Of a stretch of 64,000 nt of DNA, positions 1 to 8,709 are shown piece by piece. The stretch spans positions 58,351 to 122,350 of the forward strand of contig NZ_PGSG01000103.1 of the NCBI RefSeq assembly GCF_002843305.1. The letters are read 5' to 3'. Both the position numbers and the translations under genes were made by a program. The notes under the pieces were generated by a model. It was not told where the DNA came from. It searched no databases and saw only the letters and a program-made list of their open reading frames with translations. Numbering within the stretch: the stretch's first letter is position 1; each line of letters starts with the position of its first letter. Source of the stretch: Streptomyces barkulensis (GTDB taxonomy: Bacteria > Actinomycetota > Actinomycetes > Streptomycetales > Streptomycetaceae).

Positions 1-465
1 GCCGCCCGCGGGCAGATCGCCGCGCTCGGGCGCGCCCAGGGCGCGCAGCGCCCGCTCGGCGGCCCGGTCGCCGGCGCGCACCACCAGCCCGCCGGCGCGC
101 GTCTCCTCGCCCGGGCGTACGGTGCGCACCTCGCGCGCCCCGGCCGCGCGCAGGATGTCGCGGACGGTGTCGAGGGCGTACGGATCGGCGTCCTCGTCGG
201 CGACCAGCAGCACCTCCTGCCCGACGGGCACGGCCGGGCCGCGCGTGCGCAGGGACTGGGGGCGCGGCCACACACCGGGGGCGCCGTCCAGGCGGACGCG
301 GTCGTCCGGGCCCGCGGCGTCCCGCGCGGGCTCCTCGGCCGCCCTGTCCGGCGGTGGCGCCGAGTGTGCGGCCGGTGCGCCGCCGAGAAGTCCGCCGAGG
401 ACGGCCGCGACCAGTGCCGTCGCACCGGTCCGGCGCACGGCGCGGCCATGCGTCGCGTGGTTCAC
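1..465 (-). CDS. Secreted beta-N-acetylglucosaminidase-type glycoside hydrolase, N-terminal part (partial)
   Basis: The gene runs off the left edge; only its first 155 codons are present. It starts with GTG at 465, with a GAGG-type ribosome site just upstream. The N-terminus has a basic stretch followed by a hydrophobic segment (ALVAAVLGGLLGG) and an Ala-rich cleavage region, so it is exported. Residues from about 60 on (VWPRPQSLR, then a DPYALDTVRDILRAAGA stretch) resemble the non-catalytic alpha/beta domain (Glyco_hydro_20b) that precedes the catalytic barrel in GH84 and GH20 N-acetylhexosaminidases. The catalytic domain lies outside the window, so GH84 versus GH20 cannot be decided. It is divergent from the rightward genes that follow. 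Confidence 0.7.
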   Translation of the reverse strand, partial: MNHATHGRAVRRTGATALVAAVLGGLLGGAPAAHSAPPPDRAAEEPARDAAGPDDRVRLDGAPGVWPRPQSLRTRGPAVPVGQEVLLVADEDADPYALDTVRDILRAAGAREVRTVRPGEETRAGGLVVRAGDRAAERALRALGAPERGDLPAGG

Positions 466-706
466 GTGTTCCTCAGGCCCCTCTCGACCCGTTCCCCGAC
501 CCGTCTCCCGGCTCGTTCCTCCGCCCGGCCCCCCCCGTCCCGTCCCGTCCCGGCCGGAGCGGCCCTCCGGCCGGGCGGTCGGACCCGCCGGTAGGTAACG
601 AGCCCATCACCGCCGTGGTGAAGGTGTCAACGACAGGGGCCGAAGTGCCCGGTTTGTCGACCGGTGCGGACGAGGCCGGGCGGGGTGGCGCGGAACGGCC
701 CCAGGG

Positions 707-739
707 CCTCCGTGGGGCCTCCGTGGGGCCTCCGTGGGG
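707..739. repeat. Three perfect tandem copies of an 11-bp unit
   Basis: The unit CCTCCGTGGGG occurs three times head-to-tail without mismatch (707-717, 718-728, 729-739). It lies in the divergent intergenic region. No function is evident; slippage expansion is the simplest explanation. Confidence 0.85.
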
Positions 740-845
740 CGGCCGTCCCGCGAGGGGGCGGTAAATCTTGGCCGAGATGCCCGCTTTGCTCGAATGCCCT
801 ACGCTGACAGGCGCATCGCACCGTGAAATCATCGGTGATGGGACT

Positions 846-859
846 GTGAGCCATCTCAC
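846..859. promoter_or_regulatory. Crp-like palindrome GTGA-N6-TCAC
   Basis: A perfect GTGA / TCAC inverted repeat with a six-base spacer lies about 50 bp upstream of the start at 910. The half-sites and spacing fit cAMP receptor protein sites, including the GTG-N8-CAC core known for streptomycete Crp. Regulation of the small protein gene or malQ by Crp is an inference. Confidence 0.4.
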
Positions 860-909
860 GTTTGTCCCGCCAAAAGTGTCTGGGCTCCGCCTCAGTGGGT
901 AGGGCCCCC

Positions 910-1206
910 ATGTCCGACCGACAGCAACGAACGGAGGCCCCCGTGGCCGCGTCCGCTGAACTCCTCACACCCCTTCCCCTGTTTCCCAAACAGGGGCAGG
1001 AGCCGATCGACCTGTCCGGAGTCTCCGACCCCGACTCCGGCCTGGACGGCTCCTGCTCCTGGGACTACGCCGAGACACCGCTGACCAGCGAACCACCGCT
1101 CGCCGACGCCGCCCCGCTCACCAGTGAGCCGCCGCTGGCCGCCGAGCTCCCGCTGACCAGCGAACCGGCCGGGGTGGGATACGGAACGGATTCCGCGGAG
1201 ATCTAG
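910..1206 (+). CDS. Small protein with three 12-residue LTSEP repeats (unknown function)
   Basis: A 98-residue protein with no recognised family. The first half is acidic and has a single Cys (C49) next to Trp51. The second half is three exact-period repeats of 12 residues beginning at residues 57, 69 and 81, each starting PLTSEP; the first two share PLTSEPPLA. No membrane segment or signal peptide is visible. The ATG at 910 (MSDRQQ) is preferred over an in-frame ATG at 862 because the extension has no protein character. It lies 38 bp upstream of malQ on the same strand and may be co-transcribed with it. Confidence 0.6.
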   Translation: MSDRQQRTEAPVAASAELLTPLPLFPKQGQEPIDLSGVSDPDSGLDGSCSWDYAETPLTSEPPLADAAPLTSEPPLAAELPLTSEPAGVGYGTDSAEI

Positions 1207-1244
1207 ACCCGGGAGAGCCCAGGGGGAGAGCGGAGGAAGTTCCC

Positions 1245-3491
1245 ATGAGCCGACTGGCGCGACTGGCCGCGGCACACGGAGTCTGCACCTCCTACGACCC
1301 GGCCCCGGGCCGTACGATCCGGGTGCCCGACGACACGATCGTCGAAGTGCTCGCCGCACTGGGCGTCGACGCCTCCACCCCGGACGCCGTCCGTGACGCC
1401 CTGGCGCGCCACGCACGTGAGGAGGCGGCCCGGCTGCTGCCCCCCACCGTCGTCGTACGCGCCGCCTCCCGCGGCGACTCCTCCCCGCCCGCCGCCTCCG
1501 CGCCCGTCGTCCGCGGCGGCGTCCCACCGCTCCCCGACGGCACCGCGCTGAGGGTCGAGACGGAGGACGGCCGCACCCTGGACTGGGGAACGGACCCGGA
1601 CGCCGAAGGCGAGCGGCTCCCCCTGGGCTGCCACACCCTCCACGCCGAGGCCCCCGGCGGCCGCACCGCGCACGCCGCCCTGATCGTCGCCCCGGACCGC
1701 TTCCCGGCCGTGCGCGACCGCTCCTTCGGCCTGCTCGTCCAGCTCTACTCGCTGCTGTCCTCGCGCTCATGGGGCATGGGCGACCTGGCCGACCTCGCCG
1801 ACCTCGCCGCCTGGTCCGGGCGCGCGACCGGAGCCGACTTCATCCAGCTCAACCCCCTGCACGCGGCCGTCCCCGCCGCCGAGGGCGAGAGGGTGGACCC
1901 CTCCCCCTACCGCCCCTCGTCGCGGCGCTTCGCCGACCCGGTGCACCTGCGGATCGAGGAGATCTCCGAGTACGCCTACCTGCGCGGCGAGGCCCGCGCG
2001 AAGGCGGACGAGCTGCTGGCCCAGGCCGCCGAACTGCGCGAGGCCACCCTCGCCAAGGACGGGATGATCGACCGCGACGCGGTGTGGTCGCTCAAGCGCC
2101 GCGCCCTGGAGCTGGTGCGCACCGTTCCCCTCGGACCCGGCCGCCACGTCGCGTACTGCGACTTCCTCGCCGAGCAGGGCCAGGCCCTGGAGGACCACGC
2201 CGTCTGGTGCGCCCTCGCCGAGATCCACGGTCCCGACTGGCGTTCCTGGCCCGCCGGCCTGGACGATCCCCGCTCGGCCGCCACCGCCCGGGCCCGCGGC
2301 GAACTGCTGGACCGGGTGGACTTCCACACCTGGCTGGCCTGGCTCACCGACGCCCAGCTCGCCCGCGCCCAGCGCACCGCCCGCGACGCGGGCATGTCCA
2401 TCGGCCTGGTGCACGACATGGCCCTGGGAGTCCACCCCTCCGGGGCCGAGGCCTGGGCGCTCAAGGACTTCCTGGCCACCGGCATGTCCATCGGCGCCCC
2501 GCCGGACGCCTTCAGCCCCCACGGCCAGGACTGGGGCCTGCCGCCCTGGAACCCGGGCGCGCTGGCCGCCTCCGGCTACGCCCCCTACCGCGCGCTGCTG
2601 CGCGGGCTGCTGCGGCACACCGGCGGCCTGCGCATCGACCATGTGATGGGCCTGTTCCGGCTGTGGTGGGTCCCCGAGGGCCGCCCGCCCACGGAGGGCG
2701 CGTACGTGCGCTACGACGCCGAGGCCATGCTCGGCGTGCTCGCCCTGGAGGCCTACCGCGCCGGGTCGGTCGTCGTCGGCGAGGACCTGGGCACCGTCGA
2801 GCCGGGTGTGCGCGGGGAGCTGGCCGGGCGCGGCATGCTGGGCACCTCCGTGCTGTGGTTCGAGCGCGACTACGACCACGTCCGCACCCCCAGCCACGAG
2901 GTCCCCCAGCCGCTGGAGCCGCAGGACTGGCGCGCCGACTGCCTGGCCACCGCCACCACCCACGACCTGCCCAGCACCGCCGCCCGCCTGAGCGGCGACC
3001 ACGTCGCGCTGCGCGACGGCCTCGGCCTGCTGTCCGGCCCGCTCGCCGAGGAGCAGGCCCGGGACGCCATGGAGACCGCCGAATGGATCTCCCATCTGAC
3101 CCGTCTGGACCTGCTGCCGGAAGGACCGGGCGAGGAGGAGAGCGAGATCAGGGGCCTGTACCGCTTCCTGGCACACACCCCCGCGAAGATGGTCGGCGTC
3201 TGGCTGCCCGACGGCGTCGGCGACCGGCGCCCGCAGAACGTGCCGGGCACCTGGGACCAGTACCCCAACTGGCGGCTGCCCGTCGCCGACGGCGACGGCA
3301 GGCCCGTGACCCTGGAGGAACTGGTCACCTCGCCCCGGATGCGCGATCTGCTGGAGACGGTGTACGAGGAACTGCACGGTCCGCGCGAGCGCCGCATACC
3401 GGCTCCCGGGCAGCACGGAGGACAGCACGAGGAGAGCCACGCCGAGCCCGAAGACCACCCTGGGCGCGTGACGACCGGAGACGTTCGCTAG
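1245..3491 (+). CDS. malQ: 4-alpha-glucanotransferase (amylomaltase)
   Basis: GH77 enzyme that disproportionates maltodextrins, moving glucan chains between oligosaccharides and releasing glucose; cytoplasmic glycogen/maltodextrin metabolism. At 748 residues it is of the long actinobacterial type with an extra N-terminal domain before the catalytic barrel. The catalytic motifs are all present: the nucleophile Asp in LRIDHVMGLFRLWW, the acid/base Glu in VVGEDLGTV, and the third Asp in ATTHDLPSTA. A strong GGAGGAAG ribosome site sits about 8 bases before the ATG. The last ~30 residues (His/Glu-rich) are poorly conserved in character. A small membrane protein gene follows 10 bp downstream. Confidence 0.95.
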   Translation: MSRLARLAAAHGVCTSYDPAPGRTIRVPDDTIVEVLAALGVDASTPDAVRDALARHAREEAARLLPPTVVVRAASRGDSSPPAASAPVVRGGVPPLPDGTALRVETEDGRTLDWGTDPDAEGERLPLGCHTLHAEAPGGRTAHAALIVAPDRFPAVRDRSFGLLVQLYSLLSSRSWGMGDLADLADLAAWSGRATGADFIQLNPLHAAVPAAEGERVDPSPYRPSSRRFADPVHLRIEEISEYAYLRGEARAKADELLAQAAELREATLAKDGMIDRDAVWSLKRRALELVRTVPLGPGRHVAYCDFLAEQGQALEDHAVWCALAEIHGPDWRSWPAGLDDPRSAATARARGELLDRVDFHTWLAWLTDAQLARAQRTARDAGMSIGLVHDMALGVHPSGAEAWALKDFLATGMSIGAPPDAFSPHGQDWGLPPWNPGALAASGYAPYRALLRGLLRHTGGLRIDHVMGLFRLWWVPEGRPPTEGAYVRYDAEAMLGVLALEAYRAGSVVVGEDLGTVEPGVRGELAGRGMLGTSVLWFERDYDHVRTPSHEVPQPLEPQDWRADCLATATTHDLPSTAARLSGDHVALRDGLGLLSGPLAEEQARDAMETAEWISHLTRLDLLPEGPGEEESEIRGLYRFLAHTPAKMVGVWLPDGVGDRRPQNVPGTWDQYPNWRLPVADGDGRPVTLEELVTSPRMRDLLETVYEELHGPRERRIPAPGQHGGQHEESHAEPEDHPGRVTTGDVR

Positions 3492-3501
3492 CGTTGACTC
3501 C

Positions 3502-3801
3502 GTGGACAACAAGGTCAAGGTCAACGAGAACATCAGGAGCGCCGGCACCGCCGTGCGCGCCGGATTCGTCACCGCCCTCACCGCGCTGACGCTGCTGGTC
3601 GCCTCCCCCTCCGCCCTCGCCCTCTACCGCGACGACGGCGACGACCCGGGCACCGGCCTGAGCGTGGTCGAGACCCTCGGCCTGTACGTCGTGGCGCCCA
3701 TCGCCCTGTTCGCGATCATCGCCGCGCTGGTGATGGTCGGCGACAAGTCCGCCCGCAGGAGCGGTCAGGTCGCCGGCCGCCAGGAGCCCAACCGCGGCTG
3801 A
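3502..3801 (+). CDS. Small double-hydrophobic membrane protein (unknown function)
   Basis: A 99-residue protein with an N-terminal hydrophobic segment (AGFVTALTALTLLVASPSALA), either a signal peptide or anchor, a short acidic loop (YRDDGDDPGTG), and a second membrane segment (LGLYVVAPIALFAIIAALVMV) followed by a basic tail. It starts with GTG at 3502, 10 bp after the malQ stop. TAGCGT, a good -10 hexamer, ends 7 bases before the GTG (3489-3494), so it may be transcribed as a leaderless mRNA from within the malQ end. I recognise no family. Confidence 0.75.
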   Translation: MDNKVKVNENIRSAGTAVRAGFVTALTALTLLVASPSALALYRDDGDDPGTGLSVVETLGLYVVAPIALFAIIAALVMVGDKSARRSGQVAGRQEPNRG

Positions 3802-3969
3802 CCCGCGGCCCGCGGCCCGCGGCGTGTTGTGACGGGGCTTTCGGACACCGGGCCGGTCCCCACCGGCCCGCCCGGTGACCGGTCGGCTGATTGGCCGGCC
3901 GATTGGCCCGGCGAACCGGCCGCCGATCGACCCCGCCAGCAGGGCCGGACGGCTCCGTAGCGTCACGGC

Positions 3970-4783
3970 ATGACCCTGCGGACACGGTCGGCCCCGTCCC
4001 GGCGGCCGGCACTGGCCCAACTGATCAACTCCGTCGGCGACGGCGCGTACTACGTCTGCTCCGCGCTGTACTTCACCCGCGTCGTCGGCCTGTCCGCGAC
4101 CGAGGTCGGCCTCGGCCTCACCGTCGGCCGCCTCCGGCGCCCCGCGCCTGGCCGTCCTGCGCGACCGGCCGTACGCGCTGATCACCGCACTCCACACGGC
4201 GCTGCTGTTCTACACGCCGCTGCTGAGCGTCGTCGTCCCGCTGTGGGTGGTGCAGCGCACCGAGGCCCCGCGCTGGACGGTGGCCGCGCTGCTGGTGCTC
4301 AACACCCTCGGCGTCGTCGCCCTCCAGGTCCGGGTGGCGCGCGGGGTGCGGGACCTGCGCACCGCCACCCGCCACATACGCGCCGCGGGCACGCTGATGC
4401 CCGCCTCCTGCGCGGCCTTCGCCCTCACCGCCGCCACCGCCTCGCCGTGGACGGCCCTGCCGGTCCTGCTGGCGGCCGCCTGCCTCCAGGTCCTGGGCGA
4501 GACGGCGCTGGCCTCCGGCGCCTGAGAGATCTCCTTCGGCCTCGCACCCGACGACCGCCACGGCCAGTACCAGGGCTTCTTCGGCACGGGAGCGGCCGTC
4601 GCCCGCATGCTCGGCCCACTGCTGCTGACCTGGCCGGTCCTGGGCGCCCGCCCGCTCGGCTGGCTCGCCCTGGGCGCGGCCTTCCTCGCCGCCTCCTGGG
4701 CCATGGGCCCTGCGGTCCGGTGGGCGGTGGTGGGGAAGCGACCGGCGGCCTCACCACAGCACCCGCTGGTGCCGTCGCCGTAG
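3970..4783 (+). pseudogene. MFS transporter remnant (deletion, frameshift and nonsense codon)
   Basis: The first ~52 codons from ATG 3970 read as the start of an MFS exporter (ALAQLINSVGDGAYYVCSALYF, then GLSATEVGLGLTV). Near 4125-4140 the reading frame is lost and roughly 100-120 residues (helices 3-6) are missing. Transporter sequence resumes in another frame from about 4130 (LRDRPYALITALHTALLFY ... PLWVVQRTEAPRWTVAALL). At 4523-4525 a TGA stands where the family usually has Trp in an AWEISFGLAP-like motif, after which the homology continues (EISFGLAPDDRHGQYQGFFG ... GPLLLTWPVLG) to a TAG at 4781. Three independent lesions mean the gene is dead. Confidence 0.8.
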
Positions 4784-5042
4784 GACGCCCCGCACCGGGC
4801 GGCCGTGCTCAGGCCGTGACCGACCGCCCTCGGACACGATCGGTTCGAGACAGCCGGGGAGGGATCCGGTCAATGTCTCGCGGGAGAGAGGCGGCAGGGG
4901 TGAGCAAGAGACCAACTCTGACCAGGAATCACCTTCGCGTACGGAAAACGCGATGAATGGTTCCGGTTATTGATCTTGTTGTGACGGATGTTGTTCATGT
5001 GGTGGTGTCTTGGTGTTCAGGTATTCGTAGTGAGGGGGAAAC

Positions 5043-5390
5043 ATGAAGAAGACCGCACGGCGCGCTGCGGCCATATCCGGCATGACACTCGCGATCGGTG
5101 TCACCCTCGGCGCTGCTCCCGCGCTCGGCTTCTACGCCTGGCAGGGCGACGACTACGCCTACACGACGAACGGCGGCAGGAATGCCGAGGTGTGCGACTG
5201 GGAAGCGGACGGCAACAAGATCAAGGCCCAGTATCGGCGTGACGGCAGCGACACCATCAAGAACTGGTGGAACGAACTCGGCGACGGAAGCTGCTACCCG
5301 ACTCCCGAAGGCCGCGGGATCAACAAGATGCGTGTGGTCGAGCAGAGGTTCGCCGCTCCCGACGTCGAGGGCAAGTGGTACTACCGGTAG
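5043..5390 (+). CDS. Small secreted protein (unknown function)
   Basis: A 115-residue protein with a clear signal peptide: basic start (MKKTARRAAA), hydrophobic core, and a likely cleavage after ALG near residue 29. The mature part is about 86 residues, rich in Tyr/Trp/Asp/Asn, with two Cys (VCDW and GSCYP) that could form one disulfide. A near-ideal GAGGGGG ribosome site precedes the ATG. I recognise no family. It is followed 95 bp later by an ABC exporter, but there is no evidence that this protein is its substrate. The 250 bp upstream are less GC-rich than the surroundings and probably carry its promoter. Confidence 0.8.
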   Translation: MKKTARRAAAISGMTLAIGVTLGAAPALGFYAWQGDDYAYTTNGGRNAEVCDWEADGNKIKAQYRRDGSDTIKNWWNELGDGSCYPTPEGRGINKMRVVEQRFAAPDVEGKWYYR

Positions 5391-5484
5391 GAACGACTGA
5401 CGGAGCATCGTCCGATCACTGGCGGTGGGCGGGGACTCCCCGCCCACCGCGCCATCTTCTTCCCCGGAGTCTCGGAGCCGCAGC

Positions 5485-6144
5485 GTGAACGACCCAGTCC
5501 TGTCCGTCAGGGACGTCAGCCACGGCTTCCCGGGCCGTCCCGTGCTGGCGCACGTGAACCTGGAGGTGTGCGCGGGCTCGTCGGTCGCGGTGACGGGGCC
5601 GTCCGGGACGGGGAAGACGACCCTGCTCTCCTGCGTCCTGGGCCTGGTCAGGCCGGACGAGGGCAGCATCCTGGTGGGCGGCACGGACATCACCCGGCTC
5701 GGCCGCGGCCGGCTGGCCGCGTTCCGCGCCCGGAACCTGGGCATGGTGTTCCAGTTCGGCGAACTCCTCCCGGAGCTCAGCCCACTGGAGAACGTCACCC
5801 TCCCCGCGCTCCTGGCCGGCACCGGGCGGCGGGAGGCCCGCAGTCGCGGGCTCGAACTACTCGACCACCTCGGTGTGCCCCACCACACGGCCACGGGCGC
5901 CCTGTCTGGTGGGGAACGACAGCGGGTCGCGGTGGCCCGCGCACTGGTCAACCGGCCGACGGTGCTGCTCGCCGACGAGCCCACGGGCTCACTGGACACC
6001 GCGAGCCGTGACATCGTCGCCGACCTGCTCTTCTCACTGCCCGGTCGGTGGGACTGCGCACTGGTCGTGGTCACCCACGATCAGCAGGTGGCCCGGCGGG
6101 CCGACGACGTCCTCGATCTCGCTCCCGCTGTGGAGGCCGTGTGA
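5485..6144 (+). CDS. ABC transporter ATP-binding protein (MacB/LolD type)
   Basis: A 219-residue ATPase with Walker A GPSGTGKTT (residues 38-46), Q-loop FQFGELLPELSPLENV, signature LSGGERQRVAVARAL, Walker B VLLADEPTGSLD and H-loop VVVTHD. The Q-loop region and size place it in the MacB/LolD/FtsE class, which pairs with FtsX-like permeases. GTG at 5485 is chosen because CGGAG lies 9 bases upstream and the family start (DPVLSVRDVSHGF) follows; a longer in-frame reading from 5425 adds low-complexity sequence. The stop overlaps the permease GTG by 4 bases (GTGA). Its permease is frameshifted, so the transporter may be non-functional. Confidence 0.9.
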   Translation: MNDPVLSVRDVSHGFPGRPVLAHVNLEVCAGSSVAVTGPSGTGKTTLLSCVLGLVRPDEGSILVGGTDITRLGRGRLAAFRARNLGMVFQFGELLPELSPLENVTLPALLAGTGRREARSRGLELLDHLGVPHHTATGALSGGERQRVAVARALVNRPTVLLADEPTGSLDTASRDIVADLLFSLPGRWDCALVVVTHDQQVARRADDVLDLAPAVEAV

Positions 6145-8364
6145 GCCGCCACGCGGCCGAGGGGCCGCTGTGGCGGCGGCTGTGGCGGATCGGCCGGGCA
6201 GCCGGGGCCGGGGCACGACAGGCACGGCTGCGGTGGGCCGGCCTGTTCCTGGCCGCGGCCACGCTGACCATGGGCCTGACGGCTCTTGTCACCACGGCGG
6301 CCGGCTACGACGCGCGTGCCGACACCGACCGGGCCCGCGCCCCGCGTATGCACATGTCCCACCCGGACGAGGAGCCGGTCGCCCACTGGTACGAGTCCGG
6401 GAACGACATCACCGGATCACCGCAGCACAACGTCGTCTTCCTCGCCCCTCTCGACGCCGACACCGAGGCCGAGCCGCCGCCCGGCCTGCCGCGCTGGCCC
6501 GATCCGGGCGAGGCGTTCCTCTCCCCGGCGCTGCTTCGGGCCGGCGTGGACCAGGGGATCGCCGAGCGCTACGGCACCCATGCGGGCACCATCACCGGAG
6601 ACGGGCTCACCTCCCCGGCCGAGCGCCTGGCCTACGTCCGCGCCCCCGAGGGGCACGAGTCCTTCGACGACAGCGATCTGATCACCGGATTCGGGGCCCG
6701 TGGAGAAGAGACGTACCCGGTCTTCGGGGACTCCGCCGTGGTCTACGGCCCCGATATCCTCCTGTCGGCCATCGGCGGCCTGATCCTGCTCCCCACCGCC
6801 GTACTGGTGGTGATCGCCGTCCGTGTCGACGCGGCCGGACGGGACCGGCGCACCACACTGCTGGAGACCCTGGGGGCGACCGCCGGTCACCGGGCCCTGA
6901 TCAATCTCGGAGAGGCCGCGACCCCGGTCGTTGCGGGCGCGCTGGCGGGCACGATCCCCGCCGTCGCCGTGCTGACGTGGGACATCACACTGCCCCTGGT
7001 CGGATACCCGCTCACCGCGGCCGGATTGCGGCCCCGGCTGTGGGCGTACGCGGCCACCGCGCCGGTGGCCGTCCTCACCATTCTGGCCGCCGTCGTCCTG
7101 CTTCACCGCGCCCGGCGCGCCGCGGACCGCCACGCCCCCCGCCCGGGTCGGCAGACGCTGGATGATCCTGCTACCGCTCGGCGCGGTGATCGCCATGCCC
7201 GCCGAGCTCACCCCGTTCGCTCCGAACCTCGCGGTGAGCCTGGCCCAGTACGTCACGGGGCTGGTGCTGGTCCTGGCCTCTCTGCCCGCACTGATCGCCA
7301 CCGTCATGGCGGCCCTCGGCCGGGCCGTGGCCTGGGCGGGGGAGAGGTCCGGGAAAGTGGGGCCGCTCGTCGCGGGACGGTGGACCACCCACCACCCCGG
7401 GGTGACCGCCCGCATGGTCGCCACCGTCACCGTCGGGCTGGTTCTGGTCACCCAGTTACACATCTGGACCTCGCGCACATCGGGCGAGGCCGCCGCCGCG
7501 GCCGAGACCCTGGACCGCATCGGTACGAGCATCAGCCTCGTCCGCACCGACGCCATCACGGAGAAGGAGCTGACAGCGTTCCGGCGGGACCTCGCCGGGC
7601 AGCACGTCCTGGCCCTCGTCCGTCGGCCCGATCCCCGTAGCCCCGCCGAACTCCGCGGAGACTGCGAGGCTCTGCGTTCGCTGGGACAGAAATGCTCCGC
7701 CGCCCCGGCCCCCATCGACACCGGCACCGGTACGCAGGCGCGTGAGCTCGCACGCTGGACCGGAACCCGTGCCGGTCTGACCGTCCGGGAAGCATCCGTC
7801 ACCGACTACGTCCGCGCGGTGAACGAGCCGGGCGATGCCCAGTGGACCCTGGTGACGGTCGCCGATTCCGCCGGCCACGGTGCGTCGGAGGCTGTCAACA
7901 GAGCCTCCTACGCACATCTGGGGATGGCCCCGTTCATTGACCGGCTCGGCGGGAACGCCCTGGGAGGCATGCTCCAGTACGCCACTGTGGGCCGGTGGGT
8001 CGCGCTGCTGGGCGGCGTGGGTCTGCTCGTCCTCGCATGCGCATCCACCGTCAGCTCCCTGTCGGAGTTCCGGTGCTTCGGTACCCGGCTCGCCCCGGTC
8101 GGCGTCTTCAGCGGGAACCGCCGCGTCTTCGTCAGCACCTCGGTGTGGTACCTCACCACGCCGCTGGTGATCGCCGCGCCCATCGCGGCGGGGGCCGCGT
8201 GGTTCCTGTCACAGCCCGTGGTCAGAGGGACCGGCGCGGGGCTCTCGACCGGTCTCGTCGTCACCGCCGTCGCCGGCTGCGCCCTCCTGGCCGTGCTCAC
8301 CGGGGCGGCCGGCGCCCGTGGCGCACTCGCCGGGGCCCGGCGCTGGACGCCTACCAACGACTGA
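6141..8364 (+). pseudogene. FtsX-like ABC permease, frameshifted at a C6 run
   Basis: Two adjacent frames together give one FtsX/MacB-type permease of about 740 residues. The first half starts at GTG 6141 (overlapping the ATPase stop) and has a membrane segment (GLFLAAATLTMGLTALVTTAA), a large extracytoplasmic domain, then three helices with the FtsX-like TTLLETLGA. Homology leaves this frame in the run of six C at 7135-7140 and continues one base on (RRWMILLPLGAVIA from 7156) with further helices to 8364. One extra base explains it. It is either a real mutation or a sequencing error in the homopolymer; an ATG at 7162 could allow separate translation of the second half. A reader wanting separate open frames should use 6141-7640 and 7162-8364. 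Confidence 0.75.
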
Positions 8365-8410
8365 CGGTGAACTCCCTTCTTACGGTCGGCAGGGTAGTCC
8401 GGTGAGCCGG

Positions 8411-8617
8411 TCAGATCATGCCGCCCTTGACCGCCGTCACGAAGGCGGACCAGCCGGTGTCCGGGAAGACCGGCGTGGGTCCATCGGGGGCCTTGCTGTC
8501 GCGGACGGGTATGACGCCGTGGAAGCCGTCGGCGACCTCGACGCACGCCCCGCCGTCGCCGTTGCTGTGGGACGACTTGCGCCAAGCGGTGGTGCTCGGG
8601 CCGTGGTCGGTGCTCAT
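8411..8617 (-). CDS. DUF397 domain protein
   Basis: A 68-residue protein with the DUF397 signature: WRKSSHSNGDGGACVEVA, then VPVRDSKAPDGP-like (IPVRDSKAPDGP) and a C-terminal WSAFVTAVKGG. DUF397 proteins are abundant in Streptomyces and almost always follow an XRE/DUF5753 regulator gene; several such pairs act in developmental control, with some toxin-antitoxin-like behaviour. The ATG at 8617 overlaps (ATGA) the ancestral stop of the upstream regulator, showing that the two were originally translationally coupled. That coupling is now broken by a nonsense codon in the regulator. Confidence 0.9.
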   Translation of the reverse strand: MSTDHGPSTTAWRKSSHSNGDGGACVEVADGFHGVIPVRDSKAPDGPTPVFPDTGWSAFVTAVKGGMI

Positions 8618-8709
8618 GGTGTCTTGTAGTCCTTCGCGGCCGATTCGATCAGGGCAAGGGACGCCTTCGGGGGCAGCGCGGCGGCCCTGATCAGGTCGTA
8701 GGCTCGGTG

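Larger units (their letters stand above)
466..909. other. Divergent intergenic region (444 bp) with tandem repeat and Crp-like palindrome
   Basis: No convincing gene is visible between the minus-strand hydrolase start and the plus-strand start at 910. It must hold both divergent promoters. Two structures stand out and are listed separately: a three-copy 11-bp tandem repeat and a GTGA-N6-TCAC palindrome. Open frames here are GC-bias shadows with Arg/Pro/Ala-only composition. Confidence 0.5.

Noticed and set aside
910..1206. LTSEP-repeat protein as a graspetide precursor
   Set aside because: No ATP-grasp ligase or other peptide-modifying enzyme is visible in the window, so this stays only a remark under findings.
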